From NCBI GenBank assembly GCA_040902885.1, contig JBBDWK010000095.1, positions 1 to 64,000 of the forward strand: DNA of 64,000 nt, read 5' to 3'. How positions within the stretch are numbered: position 1 is the first letter of the stretch; the number at the start of each line of letters is the position of its first letter. Below the pieces are notes generated by a model that searched no databases, was not told where the DNA came from, and saw only the letters and a program-made list of their open reading frames with translations. The stretch comes from JBBDWK01 sp040902885 (GTDB lineage Bacteria > Acidobacteriota > Terriglobia > Bryobacterales > Bryobacteraceae). Positions 57,648-64,000 of the stretch are shown here, in pieces. The position numbers and the translations under genes are program-made.

Positions 57648-57722
57648 AAACGATAGTAGAATCGTAGCTGATTGTGTGGAACCTCGAATACAGTTATCGT
57701 GTTGCTTTGCTTGCCGTGACGG
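57648..57722 (+). repeat. Right direct repeat of the accessory island (promoter and start of the PEP-CTERM gene)
   Basis: 75 bases matching 53094-53168 with about 10 mismatches. It holds the TAGAAT hexamer (57657-57662) and the GTG start (57674) of the PEP-CTERM gene. Since the repeat is functional here and truncated at the left copy, the right copy is probably the original. Confidence 0.8.
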
Positions 57723-59470
57723 TTGCGTACGGATCAAGCTCAGCGGAAGTTATTTCGCTCGCGAGCAATAGCTCCTTGTTGATTCTGGATAATGGTCAGA
57801 TCCTCTCTACCTCCGCCCCTTCATTCCACAACCAATCCACCGGCCTCATTCAAATTCAAAACGGCGCTTCAATGACGGCTGGAAACTTCCTGAATTCCGG
57901 CGGCGTGCAAGCGATGGACGGCAGCTTCCAGGCAGGCGGCCATTTCACCAACCATGGTTCGTTACTGGCTTCAGGAACGGTTACAGCTAATGGCTTGACG
58001 AATCACGGCAGTCTGGAAGTAGGCTTCTTCACCAGCGCCGATTTTAGCGGTGGCGCCTTCGGAAGTCTGAATCACTCTGGTGTCCTTACTTCGGGAAACT
58101 ATATTATTGCCGGCACTCTGACCTACGGAGGAGGCGGGATCGGCCAGATCGGTTCGGGCGCGAGCCTTCTGCTGCGCGGCCCATTTAATCAGGTTCTGAA
58201 CGTCAACGGCGGCGGGACGGCCAATGCGCTCTCGCAACTGACGGGTAATGCCGGTATTCTGGCGCTGGATTTCGGCGCCTCGCTCAACAACGAAACCGCT
58301 AATTTCACCAACTCGGGCCAGGTCTTCCTGCAGGGCGGCAGCTTCGCCGCTGCGTATCAGCTTATCAACAGCGGGACTTTGAGCCTGGAGACGGGCGCTC
58401 AAACCAGTTCGGTCGACATCGGCGAAGCGTATGTCAACAACACCGGCGGTTTCCTAGCCATCGAAGGCGGCGGAAACACATTCCGGGCAAGAGGACTTAC
58501 CAATGGCGGTTCGCTGGCCGTGTTCCAGGACAGCACCGCCGACTTCTCGGGCGGGACTTTCGCAAATCTGACCGACGGCGTGCTGACTGGAGGCGAGTAT
58601 CATGTCGGCGGCACACTCCGCTATTCCGGCGATGCAATCTCCAGCATCGGGGAAGGAACCAGTTTGATTCTGCACGGAACCGGCGCAGTCATCGAACGCG
58701 AGGGTGTGGAAGGATCGGCTATCTCCGGTCTCTCCACGAATCATGGCTCGCTGGCGCTCCTTTCCGGCGCCGCGATGTCCCCGGGCACGCAGTTGACCAA
58801 TCACGGCACGCTCATTCTGGAACTGGGGTCGGAACTGGATGTAGGCGGAAGCGGCGGATTGATCCATGCGGGCGGAGACGCGACCGTCTTCGGCGCGCTC
58901 AACTCCGGCTCCAACATCATTCAGATCACGGGCGGAATTTTCGATAACTCGGGCACGATAACCGGCAATGTTTCGAGCACCGGAGGCACATACACCGGCG
59001 GCGGATCTCTGTTTGGCAGCTTTGGCAACTCGGGCGTCTTCCGCCCTGGAAACTCACCGGGGACCTCAACCATTCACGGCGATTTTGAGCAGACCGTAGC
59101 GGGCATTCTCCAGATGGAGATGGCGGGGCTGATGCAGGGCGTTCTGGGAGGCTATGACTGGCTGAATATCGACGGCGCAGCCAATCTGTCGGGACTGCTC
59201 GAGGTGCTGCTTCTGGATGGCTTCGTGCCCAATGCCGGGGACAGCTTCACGTTACTGAGTTGGCAGAGGCGCGTGGGCGAGTTTAGCTCCTTCCATCTCC
59301 CCGGCCTGGCTGAAGGGCTGGTCTGGACCACCGCCTACGAGAAGTACGGATTCCGTCTGGGAGTGGCGAACTCGGCGGCCGTAGTGCCTGAGCCCGGCTC
59401 CTGGGCAATGCTCGCCGGCGGCGCGCTGCTGCTGGTCTCATACCGGCGCTTCGGACGCCGGCGTAAGTAG
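57674..59470 (+). CDS. Secreted repetitive PEP-CTERM-anchored protein
   Basis: 598 residues. A signal-like N-terminus (SYRVALLAVTVAYGSSSAE) is followed by many 25-35-residue Gly/Asn/Ser-rich repeats of the LTNHGSL...SGAxLxxxGxL type (for example FTNHGSLLASGTVTANGL, LTNHGSLEVGFFTSADFSGG), the pattern of autotransporter-like beta-helices. It ends in a PEP-CTERM sorting signal: VPEPGSWAMLAGG, a hydrophobic stretch and RRFGRRRK. Such proteins are exported and processed by exosortase/archaeosortase-like systems, which are not in the window. Probably a surface or matrix protein. Confidence 0.88.
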   Translation: MWNLEYSYRVALLAVTVAYGSSSAEVISLASNSSLLILDNGQILSTSAPSFHNQSTGLIQIQNGASMTAGNFLNSGGVQAMDGSFQAGGHFTNHGSLLASGTVTANGLTNHGSLEVGFFTSADFSGGAFGSLNHSGVLTSGNYIIAGTLTYGGGGIGQIGSGASLLLRGPFNQVLNVNGGGTANALSQLTGNAGILALDFGASLNNETANFTNSGQVFLQGGSFAAAYQLINSGTLSLETGAQTSSVDIGEAYVNNTGGFLAIEGGGNTFRARGLTNGGSLAVFQDSTADFSGGTFANLTDGVLTGGEYHVGGTLRYSGDAISSIGEGTSLILHGTGAVIEREGVEGSAISGLSTNHGSLALLSGAAMSPGTQLTNHGTLILELGSELDVGGSGGLIHAGGDATVFGALNSGSNIIQITGGIFDNSGTITGNVSSTGGTYTGGGSLFGSFGNSGVFRPGNSPGTSTIHGDFEQTVAGILQMEMAGLMQGVLGGYDWLNIDGAANLSGLLEVLLLDGFVPNAGDSFTLLSWQRRVGEFSSFHLPGLAEGLVWTTAYEKYGFRLGVANSAAVVPEPGSWAMLAGGALLLVSYRRFGRRRK

Positions 59471-59509
59471 CCGGACACCCGGCCTCTCTCCGCGTTCCCG
59501 GCGCTCTGC

Positions 59510-59515
59510 GATAAT
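59510..59515 (+). promoter_or_regulatory. -10-like hexamer GATAAT of the DinB gene
   Basis: GATAAT ends six bases before the ATG at 59522, another example of a hexamer adjacent to the start codon. Confidence 0.4.
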
Positions 59516-59521
59516 TGAACC

Positions 59522-60154
59522 ATGTACCAGGGGGACCTCAACCTCTTTCGCTCCGTTCGCGTCAACACGTTGAAGGTGGCCGACGGACTCGACCAGAACC
59601 AGTTGGATTTTTCGCCTGCGGCGCGCCGGTGGTCGGTCGGCGAGGTGTTGGATCATTTGCTTCTCTCGGAGCTGCATTACCGCCGGACGTTCACAGGAAT
59701 GATCGAGTTGGTGAAGTCGGGGAAGCGGCCCGTGATCACCCATGACTTCCGCGACCTCAACACTTCGCTGCGGTTCATCCCGAAAGCGTTTCTGCCGTTT
59801 CTGGGCCTGCCGTTCACGATCTTCAACATGTTCGTTCCCAGCATGGTGCGGGAGATGATGACCGAGTTCCGCGCCCTGCCCGTGACCAACCCGGACATCG
59901 CCGAGCCGCGGAAAGGGAGGCCCGCCGCCGAGCTGCGCGCCGCGCTGCGTTCCTCGTTCGCGGAGACGGAAGCCCTGTTCGAAGCCAACCCCACGCTCGA
60001 TTACCGCCGCATGCGTTACCAGTATCCCCTGCTGGGCGACAATAACGCGCTCCAGATTCTGCGCATTCTGGCGCTGCACGAGAAGCGGCACCATGCGCAG
60101 ATTATGGAGGTGCTGCGGGCGCGAGGCTTTCCAAAAAGAGCCACGGCCGCATGA
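59522..60154 (+). CDS. DinB-family four-helix-bundle protein
   Basis: 210 residues. DinB-2 type helices with LFRSVRVNTLKVADGLDQNQ, RWSVGEVLDHLLLSELHYRR and late HEKRHHAQIMEVLR; the histidines in these positions (DH, HY and HHAQ) suggest a metal site. Members include thiol S-transferases and damage-inducible proteins; the reaction here is unknown. Its end overlaps the next start (ATGATG, stop 60152-60154). Confidence 0.85.
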   Translation: MYQGDLNLFRSVRVNTLKVADGLDQNQLDFSPAARRWSVGEVLDHLLLSELHYRRTFTGMIELVKSGKRPVITHDFRDLNTSLRFIPKAFLPFLGLPFTIFNMFVPSMVREMMTEFRALPVTNPDIAEPRKGRPAAELRAALRSSFAETEALFEANPTLDYRRMRYQYPLLGDNNALQILRILALHEKRHHAQIMEVLRARGFPKRATAA

Positions 60155-61881
60155 TGATCCGTGCTCGTCTCCTTCCCGTTTTCGCCGCATTAGCCGTCAT
60201 CGCCCCTCCCGTCTGCCTTGCCCAGGACCGATGGTCGGAGTTCCGCTCCGGCCCGTTCGAGATATTTTCCGGCGCGCGCGAGCGCGACGCACGTCAGGCA
60301 ATCGGACACTTCGAGCAGTTTCGTCATGCGCTCGGATACATCGTGGGCAAGGACGAGATGACCGCCGAACCGCCCATTCGCATTCTTCTCTTTCGCAACG
60401 CGAAAGACCTGCCGCCGGGAACGAAGCCCGGCCAGATGGTGAAGGGACGCGACCGGGTCGTCTTTCTCATGATCCCTTCCGGCGAGACGGATCGCGGCGT
60501 AATGCGAGCGTGCGCACGGATGCTGCTCGACTCCAGTCTCGAGCGGATGCCGGCCTCGATCGAGCGCGGTCTTGTCGATCTCTTCGCGACGCTTGAAGTG
60601 GAGGGCACGCACATCACCCTCGGAAGACCGCTGCCTCCCGAAGAGCGCAGCCGCGACTGGGCCCTACTCCACATGCTGACAGTAAGGCCGGAGTATCGAG
60701 GCAAAGCGCGGGTGATGCTCGGGAATTTACGCAACGGAGTGGACGAGGGTCCGGCCTATCGCAACGCATTTGGAAAAGGCCCCGAGGAGATTGAGCGCGA
60801 ACTCGACCTATACATCTCTGCCGGGGCATTCGAAACCACGCCAGTCTCCGGCCGCGCGCTGAACGCGCAACGCGACATTCCGGAGCGTCGGGTGGAGCCG
60901 GAGGCGGCGCAACTGGCTCTCGGGGACCTGCTGCTCGAGCCCGGTTCGCGCCAGGCGTATCACGATATTCTGGAAGCCCCGGAATTCCGTGCGCGGGCGC
61001 ACGAGGGGCTTGGACTGATGGCATTGCAAGCGGGCGATACCGGCGCGGCGCGGGAGCATCTGGCCCAGGCCATTGCGGCGGGAGAGGCCGGCGAGGACAA
61101 TCCGCCCGGCGGACGCGCCTACCTGGAATATGCGCGTCTCGAAACGGATGATGCGAAGGCCGTGGCCGCTCTCGACGTTGCAGTGAAGCGAAATCCGAAT
61201 TTCGCCGAAGCGCACTTCCTGATGGCGCGGCGGCTCGCCGATCCTCATCGGCGGCTGGCGCATCTGCGGAATGCGGCCAGGATTGCGGCACGACGGGAGG
61301 ATTATTGGAGCGCTCTGGCGGAAGCCTATCTCGCCGAGAAGAATTTCTCCGAAGCCGCCAAAGCGTTTCGCGACGCCGAGCAGGCCGCGACCACGAAGGA
61401 TAGCAGGGCGCGCATGCGCGAGGCGCGGCTCTCCATCGAAGCCAAGCGCCTGGACTATGAGGCCGCCGAGCGCCGGCGCAAAGCCGACGAGGAGGAACGC
61501 GAGCTGCGCCTGCTGAAAGAGGCCGCCATTGCCGAGATCCGGGAGCTGGAAGCGAAGGCCAATCGCGGCCAGAGTCCGGCGAGCCCCGGCGCGGAAGTCG
61601 TGCCGTGGTGGGACGGGCCGAAAGCGTCCGGCCGTGCGCGCGGCGTGCTGAAGCAGGTGGAATGCACACGAGGGCAGGTCCGCCTGGTGATTGAAGGCGA
61701 CGACAAGAGCGTCACCCGGCTCGTTCTTCGCGACCCGTCGCAAGTCGCGATTTCCGGCGGCGGCGAAACCACTCTCGGTTGCGGTCCGCAGAAAGGCCGC
61801 CGCGTCACGGTGGAATACTTTCCCAAGGCGGACCCGAAGGCGCGCACCGCGGGCGACGTGGCTTCCATCGAATTCCAGTGA
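60151..61881 (+). CDS. Secreted TPR-like protein of unknown function
   Basis: 576 residues. Signal peptide (LLPVFAALAVIAPPVCLAQ), a domain with DRWSEFRSGPFEIFSGARER and RVVFLMIPSG (peptidase-MA-like position but no clear HEXXH), then TPR-type helices (RAHEGLGLMALQAGDTGAAR, YWSALAEAYLAEKNFSEAAK), a coiled-coil basic stretch (RRRKADEEERELRLLKEAAI) and a C-terminal beta module. Role unknown. Translationally coupled to DinB by overlapping ATGATG and to the MFS gene by GTGA. Confidence 0.75.
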   Translation: MMIRARLLPVFAALAVIAPPVCLAQDRWSEFRSGPFEIFSGARERDARQAIGHFEQFRHALGYIVGKDEMTAEPPIRILLFRNAKDLPPGTKPGQMVKGRDRVVFLMIPSGETDRGVMRACARMLLDSSLERMPASIERGLVDLFATLEVEGTHITLGRPLPPEERSRDWALLHMLTVRPEYRGKARVMLGNLRNGVDEGPAYRNAFGKGPEEIERELDLYISAGAFETTPVSGRALNAQRDIPERRVEPEAAQLALGDLLLEPGSRQAYHDILEAPEFRARAHEGLGLMALQAGDTGAAREHLAQAIAAGEAGEDNPPGGRAYLEYARLETDDAKAVAALDVAVKRNPNFAEAHFLMARRLADPHRRLAHLRNAARIAARREDYWSALAEAYLAEKNFSEAAKAFRDAEQAATTKDSRARMREARLSIEAKRLDYEAAERRRKADEEERELRLLKEAAIAEIRELEAKANRGQSPASPGAEVVPWWDGPKASGRARGVLKQVECTRGQVRLVIEGDDKSVTRLVLRDPSQVAISGGGETTLGCGPQKGRRVTVEYFPKADPKARTAGDVASIEFQ

Positions 61882-63050
61882 TCGCGAATCGCTGGGTGGT
61901 TTTGGGCGTCTTCGTCCTCTCTTCCACGTTGAACTACCTGGACCGGCAGGCGCTGGCCACGCTGGCCCCGATGCTGCTCGAGGAGTTCCGTCTGTCGAAT
62001 ACGGATTACGGTGTCGTGGTGGCCGCGTTCTCCATCACGTACGCCGCCGCTGCGCCGCTGGCCGGGTTATTGATCGACCGGATCGGCCTCACGCGTGGCA
62101 TCAGCCTGGCGGTGGGTCTATGGTCGGCGGCCGGTATCTGCACGGGATTTGTACGCGGTCTTGGAGACCTGCTCGCGTTCCGTATGGTGCTCGGCCTGGG
62201 CGAAGCCGGCGGCATTCCCGCCGCGGGCAAGGCGATATCGATCTACTTGAAACCGGGCGAGCGCGCCCTCGGCCACAGCTTGAACCAGGCGGCCGTGAGT
62301 CTCGGCTTGATTCTCGCTCCTCCGCTGGCCACGTGGCTCGCAATCTCCTACGGATGGAGGTCGGCGTTCGTCGCTACGGGGTTGATGGGCCTGATCTGGA
62401 TTCCATTGTGGTGGCGTGTGAGACGTGTTGTGCCCATAGCAGAGGAACGCATCGAAGAATCGCATCGTCTGGCTGGTCCGCTTCGGGCGCGCCGGCTGGC
62501 GGCGCTCGCCTTCGCCAACGGGCTGAGTATGGTGATCTATTCGCTTTGGACCAACTGGCCGGTGTTATTTCTGGTGGACAGGTATCGGTTGACTCTGGTG
62601 GAGGCGGCATGGCTGGTCTGGATTCCGCCCGTTTTCTTGGCTGCGGGCGGAATGGCTGGAGGCTGGCTTTCCTTCCGTGCCATGCAAGCCGGAGTCCCTG
62701 CCGTCCGCGCGCGTACCGCAGCGTGCCTCGCGGCATCCGGACTGGCTTTGATCACGGCCGCCGTTCCGTTTCTGCCCAACGCGGGATGGGCCGCGGCGGC
62801 CATCTGCGTCAGCGTTTTTTCCGTGGGCGCTTTCAGTGTCAACATGTACAGCATGCCCATCGACGAATTCCCGGCGCGCGCCGCCTTCGCGGTCTCCGTG
62901 CTGGTGTCCGGTTACGGCCTGATGCAGACCGTAGTCTCGCCCGGCATCGGCTACCTCATCGATGGTTATGGCTATCAGCCTGTCTGCGCTCTCGCCGCGC
63001 TCACCCCGGCAGCGGCCTGCGGAGTGTTGCGATGGTCCGAGCGATTCTGA
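61878..63050 (+). CDS. Major facilitator superfamily transporter, ACS/hexuronate type
   Basis: 390 residues. GTG start at 61878 shares its last bases with the preceding stop. Twelve hydrophobic segments are visible, with MFS motif A-like GLLIDRIGLTRG between TM2 and TM3 and R-rich loops. The opening WVVLGVFVLSSTLNYLDRQA is the anion:cation symporter (hexuronate/organic-acid) pattern. The substrate may be a sugar acid. Overlaps the following glycosyltransferase gene by 19 bases. Confidence 0.88.
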   Translation: MIANRWVVLGVFVLSSTLNYLDRQALATLAPMLLEEFRLSNTDYGVVVAAFSITYAAAAPLAGLLIDRIGLTRGISLAVGLWSAAGICTGFVRGLGDLLAFRMVLGLGEAGGIPAAGKAISIYLKPGERALGHSLNQAAVSLGLILAPPLATWLAISYGWRSAFVATGLMGLIWIPLWWRVRRVVPIAEERIEESHRLAGPLRARRLAALAFANGLSMVIYSLWTNWPVLFLVDRYRLTLVEAAWLVWIPPVFLAAGGMAGGWLSFRAMQAGVPAVRARTAACLAASGLALITAAVPFLPNAGWAAAAICVSVFSVGAFSVNMYSMPIDEFPARAAFAVSVLVSGYGLMQTVVSPGIGYLIDGYGYQPVCALAALTPAAACGVLRWSERF

Positions 63051-64000
63051 AGCGGCTCTGGTTCGGCCTGCTGGGCAAAGACCCGAAGGCCATTGTGGTC
63101 ACCTTTTGGAGCGGGGACGACGCCACGTCGCAAGCCATGGTCGATGAGATCCGCCAGCTTGTGCCGGACCGTGCGCATTACGTGGTCCGCGCCGAAGGCG
63201 GCTCGGTCTGGCGGCTCTGGCGCGAGCAGCGGCGCGCGTTCCGCTCGAAGCGCATTGGCCTCGCTCCGGTGCTGTTCACAAAGCAACCTCATGCGCTGCG
63301 TCTGGCGGCTTTCCTGCTGGCGCCCACGCGGATTCTTGCCTACAACTTGCGCCTGGAGCGTCATCACCTGAAGCTTTCCACCTGGATTGCATCGCTCCTC
63401 TTTCTTCGTGGCGTGCCCCTAGACCGCATCTATCTACGCCCGCGCTGGCTGTGGCCTTGGAGGCGCGAGCGCTCCGTTTACCCCGACGCCTGCCGCATTC
63501 TCGACGGGCGGCCCATGTCTTCCGGCCGGAAGCGCGTGGGCGTGTTGTCGCCGTACTTCCCCTATCCGCTCTCGCACGGAGGCGCCGTGCGAATCTTTCA
63601 TCTGCTGAAGGAGGCGTCGCGAGAGTTCGACGTGTTCCTCCTGGCGTTCTCCGAGAAGCAGGCGGAAGAAGAGTACGCGCCCGTGCTGGAGTTCTGCGCC
63701 AAGGTGGTTGTCGTCCCCCTGCCGCGCTACCGGGAGCCGCGCTGGTCGAGCTTGCGGCCGCCCGAGGTCTGCGAATACGATTCGCCGGCCATGCGGGAGG
63801 CGCTCAAAAAGCTGCGCGCGGAATATAGTCTCGATCTGTTGCAAGTGGAGTACACGCACCTGGCTACATATGCGGGAGACGTTCTGGTGGAGCACGACGT
63901 AACGTTCGATTTGCACGCGCAGGTAAGCGCACGTGAGCGGACCTGGAGCGCGCGCTGGAACTATTACCGCTGGAAGCGCTTCGAGACGAAAGCCATACGG
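63032..64000 (+). CDS. Glycosyltransferase, GT4-like (cut by the right window edge)
   Basis: At least 323 residues, no stop before the end. The start ATG 63032 lies within the MFS 3' end. A first domain of about 165 residues (IVVTFWSGDDATSQAMVDEI, LFLRGVPLDRIYLRP) precedes the GT4-type start GVLSPYFPYPLSHGGAVRIF and LLQVEYTHLATYAGDVLVEH, typical of glycosyltransferases that build surface polysaccharides. The catalytic E-x7-E motif lies beyond the window. Sugar and acceptor unknown. Confidence 0.85.
   Translation, partial: MVRAILKRLWFGLLGKDPKAIVVTFWSGDDATSQAMVDEIRQLVPDRAHYVVRAEGGSVWRLWREQRRAFRSKRIGLAPVLFTKQPHALRLAAFLLAPTRILAYNLRLERHHLKLSTWIASLLFLRGVPLDRIYLRPRWLWPWRRERSVYPDACRILDGRPMSSGRKRVGVLSPYFPYPLSHGGAVRIFHLLKEASREFDVFLLAFSEKQAEEEYAPVLEFCAKVVVVPLPRYREPRWSSLRPPEVCEYDSPAMREALKKLRAEYSLDLLQVEYTHLATYAGDVLVEHDVTFDLHAQVSARERTWSARWNYYRWKRFETKAIR

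Noticed and set aside
57251..57667. Open frame including LENFAKQSQFAPPAA
   Set aside because: Pro/Arg/Ser-rich, overlaps transposon debris and the promoter of the PEP-CTERM gene; no protein family seen.

Overview
This 64 kb window (about 60% GC by eye) is chromosomal DNA that looks like Acidobacteriota, most likely the Bryobacterales/Solibacter group. The best markers are a Solibacter-type C-terminal domain (TIGR03437-like) on a secreted sugar dehydrogenase, planctomycete/acidobacterial style secreted proteins (DUF1592-family cytochrome, DUF1080, sulfatase, PQQ-like propellers, PEP-CTERM), and interspersed palindromes with the core AACCGCTCCCT...GGTCGCGGCTC. The taxonomic call is inference from gene content; no rRNA or tRNA gene is visible. 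Layout: 1-8.5 kb holds the rho 3' end, a probable selenoprotein of the PCYCGC family (in-frame UGA with a SECIS-like hairpin), a sulfatase, a beta-propeller protein, a polytopic membrane protein, two metallophosphoesterases and rsmE. 8.5-11.5 kb is a housekeeping run: ruvA-ruvB, folK, rimI and a DUF465 protein closed by a good terminator. 11.6-18.4 kb holds two secreted amidohydrolases, a phosphopantetheinyl transferase, a large secreted cytochrome and an NfrB-like glycosyltransferase. 18.4-24.2 kb holds a REP-like palindrome, a DnaC-like loader, a secreted glycosidase-like protein and folD-coaE-htrA. 24.2-29.1 kb is a minus-strand unit of ABC permease, ABC ATPase, methylmalonyl-CoA mutase large subunit and a small membrane protein. 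29.2-31.1 kb is thrB plus a U32-like protein. 31.1-35.8 kb reads leftwards: a bacterial microcompartment shell protein, an acylating aldehyde dehydrogenase, an acidic protein and recJ, the last three translationally coupled. 36-43.6 kb holds secreted or catabolic proteins (sugar dehydrogenase, RraA-like), a TrmJ-type methyltransferase and a POTRA protein. 43.7-47 kb is lpdA-lipB-E2, a 2-oxoacid dehydrogenase/lipoylation operon. 47-52.8 kb holds DUF1080, VOC, PadR, PQQ-propeller, PIG-L and a CE15-like esterase. 53-57.7 kb is an accessory island bounded by two ~75-bp direct repeats that copy the promoter and start of the PEP-CTERM gene. It carries a solitary frameshifted Cas6 homologue, a triple zinc-ribbon protein, a SLATT-like 2TM protein and IS630/IS91 debris. 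57.7-64 kb holds the PEP-CTERM protein, DinB, TPR, an MFS transporter and a truncated glycosyltransferase. Taken together the genes suggest a polysaccharide- and sulfated-glycan-degrading soil heterotroph. Many genes overlap by 4 nt (ATGA-type coupling), and several genes have a -10-like hexamer ending only 6-10 nt before the start codon, suggesting leaderless transcripts. The two most interesting items are the probable UxxC selenoprotein near the left edge and the repeat-bounded island with the orphan Cas6.
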